Source of the DNA: Coffea arabica
Taxonomy: Eukaryota > Streptophyta > Magnoliopsida > Gentianales > Rubiaceae
DNA: 64,000 nucleotides
Assembly (NCBI RefSeq): GCF_036785885.1
Contig: NC_092312.1
Span: 15,022,001 to 15,086,000 of the forward strand
Reading direction: 5' to 3'
A model generated the notes under the pieces. It did not search any database, was not told where the DNA came from, and saw nothing but the letters and a program-made list of their open reading frames with translations. Shown here piece after piece: positions 11,905 to 24,360 of this stretch. The position numbers and the translations under genes were made by a program. The stretch's first letter is position 1; each line of letters opens with the position of its first letter.

Positions 11905-13781
11905 ATGTTATCTTCTAGTGAAGAAAAACCAGGGCAGATGCCACCGGGGGATGGATCAATTCCGCCAGGAAAACCCATGAGTTTTGGGCAGAAAATGATA
12001 GACAAAGGTGCTCAGATGGTGGAGTCTTTGAAGCCAATTAAGCAAATGAGCCAGCATGTTTGCACGTTTGCTTTGTATAGCCAAGACATGTCCCGTCAGA
12101 TTGAGACTCATCATCACGTCAATCGTCTTAACCAGGACTTTCTCCAGTGTGCTGTTTATGATTCTGATGACTCTACAGCACGTCTTATTGGTATGTATTA
12201 TATATATATACACTTATTGGTATTCATTATTATCAATTTTATTACTAATTGATCTTGATAATGAAATTTTTTATGCTATGGAATTTACATGTTTCTAATT
12301 AGGCTTGGTCTAAGAAATGTGAATAACGGGTTTTATTTCAACATTATTTATGGTGTTAAGAAATTTTGAACGGCTAATAAAATAATTTATTGAAGGTAGA
12401 ACCCCTTGGCCCTCCCCGTTTTTAAAATCTCACTCTTCAAAAAAGAAAAAAGATATTCCCCCGTTTCAAAATTTTAGTAATACTTCAGGAATTCAACTTT
12501 TTCTCCATAGTGTATAGTGTTTTGATTATGATGTTTGGATTTCTTTTTTCAATCTTATCTGTGAAAATTCAAATTTTCAATTTAAAAACAGGGACAAAAA
12601 AAAAGGGAGAAGACACCTGAAAGAGTTTTGATTTTCTAAATAGAACATATGTTTTGAGATATTTCAAAATAAAAAAAATATGATAAAAATTTTGGAACAG
12701 AGGGAGTAGAAGATAGCGGAAAAGTGAAGGCAGAATCGATATGCTTATGGAACTAAATGAAAATTAAACATTCTCTTTCTGCTGCAAAGTAGAAAAATAG
12801 AGCGTATGAATTTTTTATTTTTTTTTTACAACTTTTGGTGATGGTACAGGGGTGGAGTATATTGTGTCAGATAAAATTTTCCAGACTCTTCCACCAGAAG
12901 AACAGAAGCTTTGGCATTCTCACGCGTACGAGGTTGGTTTCTTGGACATGTACTAGACTACCATGTCTTTCAATTTGTTGTGTGACATGGATTGCAATCT
13001 ACAATTTCTTGCCAAAAAGCTGGATTGTTTGGGGGGGGGGGGGGGGGGGGGGGGGGCCGGGGGAGGGTTTGAATTGTGTAAACATTGCTGTTGAAATTTG
13101 GATGTAAAATGGTACAGATCACAGCAGGTCTATGGATGAATCCTCGCGCTCCTGAGGCAATTCAGAAGCCTGAACTACGAGATCTTGCCCAGACTTATGG
13201 CAAGTTTTGGTGTACTTGGCAAGTTGATAGGGGTGAGTGCAAAGTATTTAGCATCTACAAAATCAAAGTATTTTTACCTATCTGTCTATTACGGGTACTG
13301 GTCTGATGAGCAAAAGTCAAATTAATGCGTGAAATTGAAACACTGAGGACGAATCTAGTTAACTAGTTTCATACTATAAATAATGCAAGAATTGCATTTT
13401 TCCTACAACATATATTTAATAAAGAATGATGATGTTAATTTTTTGGACCATTTTCTTTAGCTACCAGGGACGAAATTTTGCCATGAAACAGTGGTTTTTG
13501 ACATGTAATATATCAATGCAGGTGACAGGCTACCACTTGGACCACCAGCCCTGATGATGTCTCCGCAAGGAGTGAATGGGGGCATGGTGATGCCGGAGCT
13601 GGTTCGGAAGAGGGACGAGAAGTACAAGGTTTCCACTGACAATCTGAGAATGTCGAGGGCAGATGTCACGGTGCCTGAGACGGTGCTGCTTTCCAATGCA
13701 GATTACTGGATGCAGTCTGAGAAGGGTTTTGCCGTTGATGTGGAAGAGACTGATATGAAAAGAATAGCACCTTTTCCATGA
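11905..13781 (+). CDS. Oil body-associated protein (OBAP family, DUF1264), copy 1
   Basis: Predicted 247-residue protein of the plant OBAP/DUF1264 family, associated with seed oil bodies and lipid droplet stability. Exons: 11905-12190, 12850-12932, 13118-13232, 13522-13781; all junctions are GT-AG and keep frame. Recognisable family blocks are [69 protein letters not shown] and PPALMMSPQ, ending in MKRIAPFP. The layout resembles the OBAP2 type more than OBAP1. A second gene with the same exon structure lies 1.7 kb downstream on the same strand, so this is a tandem duplicate pair. Intron 1 carries a Stowaway-type MITE and intron 2 a 26-base G run. Confidence 0.93.
12456..12706. mobile_element. 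Stowaway-type MITE in OBAP copy 1 intron 1
   Basis: Terminal inverted repeats TTCCCCCGTTTCAAAATTTT (left) and AAAATTTTGGAACAGAGGGAG (right) are flanked by TA dinucleotides (12454-12455 and 12707-12708), as for Tc1/mariner-derived Stowaway MITEs. The 251-bp element is absent from the equivalent intron of copy 2, so it inserted after the gene duplication or was lost there. Confidence 0.75.
13031..13056. repeat. Poly-G tract (26 G) in OBAP copy 1 intron 2
   Basis: An uninterrupted run of 26 G inside a 185-bp intron, 60 bases before the acceptor at 13117. It could form a G-quadruplex in the transcript. The exact length is doubtful, as such runs are error-prone in sequencing. Confidence 0.9.
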
Positions 13782-14356
13782 AGAAGTCCAATAAATTCAT
13801 CACCTAGTTTCATTGCAGTATATGCATGTTGTATTTTTGCATTACGGAATCTAGAAATCTTGGCCTAGAGATAATTTATTTTCTTATTGTTTTTGTTTAT
13901 GTTCTCTATCAGTATCATGTCGGAAAGAAGTTCTTTACTAGCTAGTAGTCCAGTACTAGTATATGTAAGTGCATAATTTTGGGTTTTTCCTCTTTATTTT
14001 TTTACTATGCATTTTGGGTCGAGATGTATGGTCTTTAATTAGTATGACAACGAAAATGGTTAGCTTTGCCTTTGAAGTGGAGATGAATTTAATTAATAAG
14101 ATTCTATGAGAAAAAAATTATAGAATTATCTTTTCTGATGTAAAAAAAAAAAAAATTATGCAGTTTCTCACTTTTTGTATTCTCCCTCTGCTTAAAAGCT
14201 TAATGATCGACAATTTCTCTTGAATAGAATTGTAGTGCTACTTATGCCAATTGCTCTCCCTAACCAAACAAAGTTGGAAGGCAGTAGTTGATTCTACGTG
14301 GGAGTGTGTGAATTGACACCTAATATGATATTTGCTCCTAAAATTATTTTTATTAA

Positions 14357-14745
14357 GGGCCCGTTTGTTGCTGTGGCAGCTTATTGAAAGTATTTTTCCA
14401 TTATGACTTTTAATAAAAATACTTATTAACTGTTTAAATACTTTTAAATATACTGTTTGAAAACATAGTTCAATAAGTATTGGATAATGTGTAATTTAAA
14501 AAATTTTAATTATTTATCTCTTTATTCAGTTCATAATATAGGATAAAATGATTAAATTTGATATTTTAATTTTTAAATCACAAAAGTTATTGTACAAGTA
14601 CTAAATTTGAGCTTTTGCTAAAGTGCTTTTAATATCAAAATCTCTACTCCTAATTTTATGGGATGATATTTATCAAATAAGTATTTTTAACCTCTAAAAG
14701 TGCTTTTCTTTTTTATCAAAAGCACCGCAACCCCAATCGGGCACT
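14357..14745. mobile_element. hAT-like MITE between the two OBAP genes
   Basis: The left end GGGCCCGTTTGTTGCTGTGGCA is mirrored by the right end TGCTTTTGATAAAA...GGGCACT (right end, inverted: AGTGCCCGATTGGGGTTGCG). The interior is AT-rich with repeated AAGTATTTTTA/TAAAAATACTT motifs in both orientations. A perfect target duplication was not found, so the edges are approximate. No coding capacity. Confidence 0.6.
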
Positions 14746-15293
14746 AGATTGCATCAGCCCAAATTTAGTTCCAGTTATCCAAAAGTGTGCACACTGGTAT
14801 TAAATGATTCAAACGATAAGATTCTACTGACTGAACGGTAATGAATAATCTTAAGTTTAGTAAAAAAAGAATAAAGATTAACTTTTTGAAAAAAAATACT
14901 TGAGTTACAGTCCTTTGGAACAAGAATCCGGATGCAGTAGCTCAAATGTCGTGACATGCAACATGTCATGCTTTCTGAATAAACTTCTGTCATGATTATT
15001 CATTCTTTTTTCCGTTTCTCATATATTCATTGTCCACCACACCAGACTTGCACTTTCCAGATTTAGATTTCTTTATTCCCATAAATTTCTGCTCCTCTAT
15101 ATATATCTACTCTTTTTTCCTTTTTCCACAAAATTTATATTCTAAAATTTGCACAAATTTTTTTTTTTTTTTTTTACCTTCTAGGTTGCACTACAAAATC
15201 GTGTCCTCAAGAGATGAAAGCAACAAGTCATATCTACACCACCTGGCAAAAGGTCCAAGGTATAGATGCCACCTCAATCTTTCATTGCTCGCA

Positions 15294-15330
15294 TACGTGG
15301 CTAACCAAACCTCTCCGCTTCATTCATGCA
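15294..15330 (+). promoter_or_regulatory. ABRE-like and RY-like motifs before OBAP copy 2
   Basis: TACGTGGC (15294-15301), the core ABA-response element, lies 24 bases before CATGCA (15325-15330), the RY core bound by B3 factors such as ABI3/FUS3. The pair is typical of seed-maturation promoters and fits an oil-body gene. A TATA-like CTATATATATC lies at about 15096-15107, upstream of both, so whether these motifs are promoter or leader is unclear. Confidence 0.4.
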
Positions 15331-15467
15331 CGAATGCATCACCCCCAATAAATCTCCCAAAATCCCGACAAACCATCAAGAACAGGAAAACAAGAAAAAG
15401 GGGCAGTGATTAGTGAGGAAAACAAACCAAAAAAAAAAGAGATAAAATTATTACTGTTGGTTTTGCC

Positions 15468-16731
15468 ATGGCAGGAAGAGATGAAGCATCAAGTCATGAA
15501 GAAATCCCACCGGGGAGGCCGATGTCAATGGAGCAACACATGGTGGATAAAGTGTTGCAATCTTTGAAGCCAATTAAGCAAATGAGCCAGCATGCGTGCA
15601 CTTTTGCTTTGTACAGCCATGACATGAATAGACAAATTGAGACTCATCACTATGTCACTCGGATCAATCAGGACTTTCTTCAATGTGCTGTTTATGACTC
15701 TGATGACTCCAGAGGATGCCTTATTGGTAGCCCATTTTTCTTTCTTTTTTTTTTAAAAAAAAAAATTCGTGTCAATTTCCAATAATTAAATTAGTATTGT
15801 TTTCTTTTTTTTTTTTTTTTTTTTACATTAATGATAATATTGCTCTTCTTGTTGATTGAATAGGAGTGGAGTATATTATTTCTGATCGTCTTTTTGAGAA
15901 TTTGGATCCGGAGGAGCAGAAGCTTTGGCATTCTCACGCTTATGAAGTATGCAACTTTAATTATCCTATTTAACTTTTAGACCTTTGTTGGACACTAATC
16001 CACAGTCATCACCAGTTCTCCTTATTTAGTAGAAAAACGCTGTTCTAGTCACAGACTAATTATCACGTACACCTTTTTACATCAGAAGAAAAGTAGCAGT
16101 ATATTTTTCTTTTCATGCATTATGACACACGATCTTGAACTTATGCCCTGTCAATGACATTTTGGCTTTGTGTCAATTCTTGGTTTAATGATAACTCATA
16201 AAAAAATTCTGAATCTACAGATCAAATCAGGCCTTTGGGTCAGTCCTCGGGTTCCAGAGATGGTAGCGAGGCCTGAACTTGAAAATCTTGCCAAAACTTA
16301 CGGCAAGTTTTGGTGTACCTGGCAAACTGATAGAGGTGCGTACGTTCAAATCTACAAGTTACCAAGTCAAGACAGTAAAAATTTCATGTGTTTTTTTCCC
16401 TTTCTTTCAAGACACAGCTCTTTTTATCGTAAAATTCGGAAGATTAATCAACTCTTGGTATAATCTTGTAGGTGATAAGTTGCCACTAGGCCCTCCAGCA
16501 CTAATGATGTCTCCACAGCCAGTGAATTTGGGCATGGTGAAGCCAGCCCTGGTTCAGAAGAGGGATGGCAAATATAACATATCCACTGATGAAGCCATAA
16601 AAACTACTCGGCTGGAAATTAACGAGCCCGAATGGATAAATCCCCAAGCAGACTACTGGAAACAGCATGGTAAATGTTTTGCAATCGATGTTGAGCCGGT
16701 GGAGATGAAACGAATGGCTCCTTTTCCATGA
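15468..16731 (+). CDS. Oil body-associated protein (OBAP family, DUF1264), copy 2
   Basis: Predicted 238-residue paralogue of the upstream OBAP gene. Exons: 15468-15726, 15864-15946, 16221-16335, 16472-16731. Exons 2, 3 and 4 are exactly the same lengths as in copy 1 (83, 115 and 260 bases), and intron phases match; the first exon is 27 bases shorter. Shared blocks include [64 protein letters not shown] and the C-terminus MKRMAPFP. The start ATG (GCCATGG context) is preferred over the in-frame sequence upstream, which contains no family-like residues. Divergence between the copies is clear but moderate, so this is not a very recent duplication. Confidence 0.93.
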
Positions 16732-18497
16732 GTTCTTGACGAATTTCCCATGATTAATGTTTGCATCTTTTTTTGTATAGGAGTAGTGAATATGGTTTTC
16801 ATGTGACTATGTAGCAAAAGATAATCTAAGGTATTGTTATTAGGTTTGTCTAAGCTGCAAATTATAGCTGTGCCTTTTGATATTTACATTTCGTAATCTG
16901 CTGCATATATTTCACCGCAGAAATTTCATTTAATTTTTATCTCTACATTCGGAGTCTATTCATGCAAGTGCTCTACTTCATTTTTTTTTTTTTTTCCGAC
17001 GGTCGTTAATAGTTTATTCTATATCTATTTTAACATATTTTAAGAAAAGATTCAACAGAACAAATGAGAGCTGATGAAAATCGAATCATCGTCGGATCAG
17101 ACAGATGTATTACACATCCGTCTAGATTTGTAAGAGAACCACTTAATTGTAACATTTGGCGGGCGGACATTTGGTGGGAGACAAGGTTTCACCAAGATTG
17201 CCTTCCTTCCACCCCCACCAAGGTTTAAATACCCACGGCTGGTGATCCACTCTTCTTCATTTTTAATGGTTCTGGATCCCTATATCATTCGGCGGGCACA
17301 ACACTTAAGACACCGGTTTGACCAAATGGTTGCACATGGACCAATCTAATTGCAGATTTTGAGCAAAACAAGGCCCCCATTGTATATTAATGTAAATATA
17401 CAACAATTCATAAAAAAAAAAAAAAAAGCAACTTTTCTTATATCCAATCTATAGCAATGTCTTGTATTATTAATTGATTCACCTAAGAGAAAAACACAAT
17501 TTAATATAAACAATTTATTAATCTGGACAACCTGCCATGCAAGTGTTAGCCCCATTTCAACTGGTACATTTTATATCTTTTGAATACTTCATTGTGGGTC
17601 GCATACATCTTACACATTCATAGCAATGAAATTGTAAAGCCAAAAATAGATGGTATAAGCTAAAATACATCGCATCCATATATCTTGGATGCACCACATA
17701 TGAGAATTCCGTCGAAATATTTCACAATTACATTATGTTTAGTCATTCAAGTTACTAATTATTCTCAACGATTTTCACTAGCCATCTTCCAACTTTCTTA
17801 TCCAACATATCCCTACACATTAGACCTCTATATGCAATTATTGGCTACAAGTTAAAGGTGATTTCAATTGAATAGGTTGCTTCAGGGTCTAAGGTATCAA
17901 AATTGGGTGAGTTCAGTCAAATAGGTAACTTTAGGGTCTAAGCATCGAGTCCAAGGTATCTTTTTTGGATTGTCTAAGATATCAAGGTCGAGAGTTTGAG
18001 ATCCAAAGTAGCAATAGTCGATAGTTACAAATAACAAAAGCTGCACAAAATGAATGTTAAGGTGTTAAATGAGAGAATGAAAAAAAATGTGTAAATTGAG
18101 AACCAATGAAATTATCAAGGCTGCAAAGTGCAATTAATCCTTGACTAAGTTGACAAAAGCTTTATTCAGATATCAAGCACAACAATCAAACGGTCATTCA
18201 ACACCAACCAAATTAATCAACAATGCACTGTACCCACACCCCCACCTCAGCATATGCCATTCAATATTCAATTCCCAATGCAAGCTGGTTCACCTCCCCA
18301 TTCCCAATCCCGAAAACATATTACGTCCAAGATTAAAAAACCACATTAACAACAATAAAAAGTCAACCTTGGAACATCCGTTCACCTCAATTTCCTCTTT
18401 CAACCCCTTAAACCAGTCCTTAATCTCCACCCCAAATCATTTCGTGGGTCATTCTTTAAAGTTCTGGGTTTCTTTGAGTTTATTCCATCCAATCACA
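16732..18497. other. Intergenic between OBAP copy 2 and the phosphodiesterase gene
   Basis: AT-rich, with poly-T and poly-A runs (about 16981 and 17413). The part 17155-17330, with an imperfectly repeated GGCGGGC motif and CACCAAGGTTTAAATACCCAC, looks like a fragment of a dispersed element, family unknown. An open frame from 18141 runs in phase into the phosphodiesterase gene but has no family-like residues before 18498 and is read as leader. Confidence 0.35.
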
Positions 18498-21447
18498 ATG
18501 GAAGGCGGCAGTGAAAATCAGCAAGAGAAGCATGCTTATTCAGTGTGGGGACTTCCACCAGAAGATTTGAGGCCTAGATTGAAGAAGTTGATGGAGAGTC
18601 TAAGATCAGAATTTAATGGGCCGGAATTTGAGCCTCACGTGACTGTTGTTGGAGCTATAAGCTTGACAGAGAATGAAGCTCGTGAAAAGTTCAACAAGGC
18701 TTGTCAGGGGTTGAAGGCTTACAAGGCTAAAGTTGAGAAAGTTGCCACTGGGACTTTCTTTTATCAGTGTGTTTTTCTTTTACTTGAACCATCTCCTGAG
18801 GTAATACTAATAATTTCCGAAGTTTTGGTGAAAGAGGATGTAATTATCTATGATTATATTTATTTGTCAGTTCAAATGAAGAAAGGACAAATTGGCCACA
18901 TTTCTTGATTAGGACTGTTCCCTGAGTTGAAATTGACATGATTATTGTGCCAGGTTTTATGGATTGCAATTTTAGATGAAGTGTTTAAGTATTCCTGTTG
19001 TAGGAGCTGTATGGTCTTGTGGGATGTCATGATGACCCTTTGAAGCTTTCACCTGCATCAAGGTGACGGGAAAATATCCAGTAGTCTATAGGTAACCTCC
19101 TAAGTAGTAATATACAACCTAGGATTTCATTTTGACAATCTAGGATGAAGACTAATAAATTTTTGCTCTGTTTGCATGTCCGGGCTCTGGGGCGTGACAT
19201 ACTGTATATTCAATCTTGCATAGAATCATATAGTAGCCCTTGAGGTTTTTGCATGTATTCTGTTTTGCTTGTTTCCTTTTAGCTCATGGATATGCTTTAC
19301 TAACACAAATACATGTGGAATAACACTTAAACTTGCGAGTTCAAGGTTTGTTCTGTCAAACTTGAGCATTTCCCTTACCAGGATTTGTAGAATAGTGAAA
19401 TATGCAAACTTGGAAGGAAAATAATAATGCTAACTGTGCAATGTCCATTGCTTTGGGAAAGGAAAAGAGGTTGTTGCTCTGTGGATTTACCTGATATTTG
19501 TTGGAAAAGTACAAAGTTATAGGTATTACATCCATTTATAATATATTCATGAGGAACTTCCATCTTGCTTATCATTAGTTTGTAAGTTTTGACATATTTT
19601 CGTAGTTTGTGATAGTGATGACAATTACCTTCTTACAGGTTGTGGAAACTAGTAATCATTGCTGTGGTCATTTTGGATACCTGCGCTCAACACGTGAGTT
19701 ATTCATTTATTTGTTTAGATTTTGTTCATCTAATGGTATTTGAGATTTTGCTCCGAGAAATTTTGCTCCATCTTCTAAACATTAAAACTTTGCAGCACTA
19801 TATAGTTCAATTCATGCCTTTATTTGCCCTTTTCTGTCTCTCAAGTTGTACTTGTTAGAGAGGAAAAGCAATGCATCTTTTGTAGTTGAAGCATTCACAT
19901 ATGCTTGTTGCATATACAAATGTTATACTACTGCTTAGTTCTATTACAACATTTTAATTCCGATGGCATTGAATTTTCGCTTTGTGAAAGTAACTGTGAG
20001 CATCATGCTAAGTAAATGGTACTGCACTTTATCCTATCACTTTGAATTACAGAGCATGTACAAGTTCCAATCACATGTTTTGTTCTGTTATTCTTTTCCT
20101 CTCTTTTGTTTTAAGTTACAGTCACATGATTGGATGAATGGATCTGAACTTGATTCTTTTGCCTGTCTTTTACTGCATCATTATTGTTTGTTTTGGGAAA
20201 ATGTATATCAACTTTGTCTTTTCATTGAAAAAGAAGAATTCTGACAAAGCTACATAAATGACATCAGAAAACTCATTATTCTGAAAGAAGAGTTATTGGG
20301 AACCTACTGCAGTTCAGGATCCTATTAATGCTAGGCCTCTGGAAGGCTTAGATTTGCACATCCTCACTGACCTTGGATCCAATTTTGATATCCTTTCGAG
20401 TCAAATTACCTGGCAATTAAACCAGTTTATGACTCGAGATTAGGATTAGTAAATGAAGAAAACAAGTCAGGATTAAGAATTGGTTGTTATCATATATTTC
20501 TTTTTTCTTCACAGCTATAGATGCTGATAATTTCTCTAATTTTGTTGTTTATGTACCGCGCGCGCGCGCGTGTGAAGTTGCTTATTGCAGGGCAGAGATA
20601 ACTGAATTAGAAGACTTCGTGAATGTTGGTGAATTTCAATTTCCTAGTATTTTTGTAGGTGATCAGTATAACAATTGGAAAACTGAAATGCTTTTCCAGT
20701 TAAAACATTTGTTATGTTCGTGAAATTGTAATTTTCACACTTGTTTATGTTGAACTTTCTGGGTCAATGTGTTTGATCAAATTAATTCGCAGTTAACATG
20801 GTCTAAAGGTTCTTTTTCCTTGCAGATTTTATCTGCAGGCTAAAACCTAAGACATACAAGATCACATGGGTCATGGGTAGTGAAGGAACAAGATATTTTT
20901 CAGCTATAACTTAGAACTGATATCAGCAATCCCTTCAAAAGAATGTAAAAATAGTTCTGGCATTAGGAAACCATGTGGTATGAAAATTTGGGAATAAGTG
21001 CACGATTTGTTATCATGGATGCAAAATGAGTTGTTTGGTGAACTTTATGGTGCACATAAGATTTCTTTCTCGTATGTTTACAAATTCTTGAAAATAATAG
21101 TTATTAATCGTTATGCTGTCATCTGAAATTAGGTCAGTTTATGTGCTTCCTCTAATATTTCAGCATCCCATACATTGGTTGTGGTTTTTTCTTTAGATCA
21201 TCCATGTTTCTCATCTTGATGCGTCTTCTATGATCTCACAGCTTACATGCCACATTTAAGCCTCCTGTATGCGGCCACATCAGAAGAGGAGAAGAAGGCC
21301 GCTCAAGAGAGAGCCTGTGCCCTTGATGGAACCATTGGCGACTTAGAATTTGAGATTTCTCGCCTTGCATTGTACAAAACAGACACTGAAGACAAAAGCC
21401 TGAAGTCATGGGAAAAAGTTGCTGAGTACCACCTCATTTCTAACTAG
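18498..21447 (+). CDS. Cyclic phosphodiesterase (2H phosphoesterase family)
   Basis: Predicted 187-residue enzyme like Arabidopsis cyclic phosphodiesterase, which opens ADP-ribose 1'',2''-cyclic phosphate, a by-product of tRNA splicing, and nucleoside 2',3'-cyclic phosphates. Exons: 18498-18800, 19639-19693, 21242-21447, all GT-AG and in frame. The two catalytic His motifs of the 2H fold are present: PHVTV (H47, T49) and PHLSL (H124, S126). Other family blocks are YSVWGLPP at the N-terminus, FFYQCVFLLLEPSPE before the first intron and ALYKTDTEDKSLKSW near the end. The length matches the family (about 180). The 55-base second exon carries ETSNHCCGHFGY. Intron 2 is 1.5 kb and holds a (CG)7 run at 20557-20570. 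Confidence 0.93.
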
Positions 21448-21654
21448 AGTAACTGAACCTCAGTTATGTATCATAGAACCCTCCTACCTGCTCTTCTGGC
21501 TGGTTTGAAGAGACTCTATGATTATAATGTTTACTAATATAAGCAGTCTGGGAGCTGAACAAATTGTAGGTTTCCCATATAGCAGTTGAAACATTCTGAA
21601 TAAATCAATTCCATAATAAATTTGCCATTTTATAGTTTGTTTTTTTACCATGAT

Positions 21655-21965
21655 TATGAGGAGCAAGGTGCACCTTCAACGTTTTAATTGTGACTGATTC
21701 TTGGGGATTTGCTCTTTGAAGCCACTTGATAGAAACCATGTTTTAAAAGTATACGTATCGAGTTATTTCTAGCCAAGTGGCAAAGGCCCTGCCTTGGTCC
21801 ATTTGGGTGGGGATTGCAAGGCAGGAAATGGGGAAGGAGCGTCTTGTTTTTCTCTTTTGAAAGTCATGAATGATGAAGCTAATTACAAGCAAGTCTAGTA
21901 ATGATTTTGGACGATCAGCTTTCATGGAAGCTATCTGGTCCACATCTCATTTTTGCCTAGATAAT
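21655..21965 (+). repeat. Diverged dispersed repeat with tRNA-like A-box, copy 1
   Basis: This stretch starts GAGCAAGGTGCACCTTCAAC and matches 29393-29735 in the same orientation over about 300 bases with many differences. It contains TAGCCAAGTGGCAAAGG, a good match to a pol III A-box, followed about 45 bases later by GGGGATTGCAAGGC, a weak B-box. It lies about 210 bases past the phosphodiesterase stop. Best guess: an old tRNA-derived SINE or a composite containing one. Confidence 0.5.
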
Positions 21966-22286
21966 AACCCCATGATTAGGAACAGAGTTAGAGGTTTGAA
22001 GTTATCATTTTCTACGCATAGGACATAGGAATAAGCCTCCATCTGAGATAATGTCCGCTATGCAAAATGTGTACAAAAGGAAATACAAGACAAAAGAATA
22101 TTGAAATTATCATTTTTTTCATGTGGTTTTGTATCCAAAGTATGAAATAGAATAGTCATACATCGTCAAAGAGTTTGGAAGGACAACAACCGTGTATATC
22201 ACCTATTGCACTGGAAACGCTACAAAACTGGCCGATGCCTGTCCTACACTCAAAAATAAAGTGAAGTCTCCGAGTTGAATGTGTAT

Positions 22287-24360
22287 CTAATGCGGTTTTG
22301 GCTTGTATCCATCAACAGCAAAATTTCGCGTGGCAGCAGGAAGTGCCAATCGAATTCCATCAATATCTGGATGTGCAATTATTTGGCAGCCCAGTCGCGA
22401 TCTGCATAAATATAGTTTAGAATTTGAATTGCTAGGATGACTGACAAAACAATGCAACATTGGTTCTGGAGTAAGGGACATACGTCTCAGTGAGGCCAAA
22501 AGCAAGATCTAACATATCATTCTCCTCGTCGGTTGGATCTTCCAGCTTATTGTAATGATTTGGATCCTGTAAAATAGGAAAACATAATACAGCAATCGAC
22601 ATAGACAATGTTTCCCCTTTGGAAGATATTAAAGGAAGGAAAAGAATGAAAATTTGCCTTGAGGACTAGTAAAGAATCGTTCTCACACCATGACATACCA
22701 TCACAATCACATGGCAAGTGGAACAGGCAAGGGATCCTTCACATGCTCCTGTAATCACATGAAAGCATTAACCTTTTGGAAATTGTAAAATACGAAAATA
22801 CCTCAGGTAAATCTGGAAACCAGATTGAAAACAAAGGGACAAGATAATTCGTGCACATACAGCTCAGGGCATTTCTTACCTTCGAGCTCTATGTCATTTT
22901 CATGTGCAGCCTCTAACATTGACATTCCAACAGGAACCCTGATATACTTCTCTTCTCCATCCTTGTCTACAAATGTCACAGATATTCTGCAGGGTCCACA
23001 AACATCAAAGGTTAAGATGCATGAACCTACATTCTAGGCAGGGTGTGCTACTGATACAAGAATGCTCAACTGAAGTGCATGCATTTATCTTGGTCATTGA
23101 GATGCCAATTTAGCGGCGCTACTGGGATTACTAGTTAGGATATCGGAGAAATAAATTCACTCGGTTTCAAAGCTGACAATGGAGATATTAGCCTTATGTT
23201 CGCATAAGGAAGCTTCCACTCTGCAGATATTCACTACCTCTGGTCAACAAGTACAAAATTTCGAGGCAAAGATTCTAGTCAGAAGGCCAACAATTATTTG
23301 ATAAAACTTTCCAAAAAGATGGTTCTCTTCCCTCTAGTGGGTAAATGAAGTTTTGACTTCACCTGTTCACATTCTTCTCAAGGTTAAGGATTTTTTAATC
23401 AAAGGAATATAAAAAGTAGACTTTTGCACGATACTGTCTGAAACTTAATTTCACATATAAGTAGCAGCAGAGAAAAAGAATGAGAAAGCTGCAGGTGATA
23501 TCAGTAATGCAACCTTACTTTTCTTTTTCTTCATTTTGTTTCTCGAAAGCCTTATCAGGTGCTGCAGTAGAAAACCTTTGATGTATCTGCATAAAATGAA
23601 CCACAAAATGAATGAGAAAGGGCAGGAATATAGATAACATTTTAATTTGCAATGACAGACTTCACAACTAATTAAGAGCTGACTTGCACAAAGATTATTA
23701 CATTTCAGCAGCACAAAGAATTAATACAGAGAAGGCATAAAAAGGCAAACTTTGTCTTTAGGAAAATAAAATGTCTTGTCTCAATGTAATGAGATACTAA
23801 CCAAAGGCAGCAAATTTTCATTTCGACACAAAGGGACAAGCAACGTCCTTGCTGTAGAAGCCAATGGAGCTGCAAAGCAACAAAAATGAGAGAAAAGACA
23901 AAACAAGATTGTGGCAAATTCCACAATCTTCTAACTGGTGGAGGGGGGGCAAGGTAAGCTTTTATTAAGCTGCGAAGTTATTGCATTATTTTTTGCAGGG
24001 CAAAAGCATGCTTATTGTAAGCTTGCACATACTTTCATCCACTAACCTTCTTGTAAGTCATACTTCGCACTAGAAGTTCTCTTTTTGAACAAATTTGCAA
24101 ACCTCTTTAAAACCCATAACCACCTTAACAATAAAAGAACCAACATCGTGCCACCAGTTATCAGTTCTCTCCCCCGAAACCCCCAAAACGGTAAATTAAC
24201 CAGATTGTCAAATATCTTTTCCACGTTCCAAGTGTTCTCCATCTCCTTTAATGTCCCTTGACAATGTTGACAAATCAAGGCATAAAATGAAAAATTACGC
24301 ACCTTTAAGACAATTCTTGATGGCATGCGCTCCAAGCTTAGAAAGTTTTAAGGTAAACAT
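22287..24360 (-). CDS. MFDX: Mitochondrial adrenodoxin-like 2Fe-2S ferredoxin
   Basis: Predicted 182-residue mitochondrial ferredoxin, the electron donor with adrenodoxin reductase in Fe-S cluster assembly and biotin synthesis. Exons on the minus strand in order: 24360-24303, 23869-23802, 23586-23519, 22986-22880, 22748-22699, 22566-22484, 22401-22287; all junctions are GT-AG and in frame. The first three exons encode an Arg/Ser/Leu-rich, acid-poor targeting sequence. The mature domain begins near ISVTFVDKDGEEKYIRVPVG. The cluster ligands are C103, C109, C112 (CEGSLACSTC) and C150 (RLGCQ). Other signatures are DPTDEENDMLDLAFGLTETS and the C-terminus ATRNFAVDGYKPKPH. The start is ATG at 24360-24358, just after a possible acceptor (TGCCAG), so a leader intron is likely. 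Symbol by family resemblance; which MFDX paralogue is not decided. Confidence 0.92.

Noticed and set aside
15030-15413. 127-codon frame before OBAP copy 2
   Set aside because: Low-complexity Phe run and no family match; probably promoter and leader.
17155-17330. Possible tRNA-like or SINE fragment around CACCAAGGTTTAAATACCC
   Set aside because: No A-box, tail or target duplication; too little to call an element.
18141-18497. N-terminal extension of the cyclic phosphodiesterase
   Set aside because: The extra 119 residues are unlike the family, which begins close to the ATG at 18498.
20557-20570. (CG)7 run as a CpG island or Z-DNA promoter
   Set aside because: Only 14 bases within an AT-rich intron; a microsatellite is the simpler reading.
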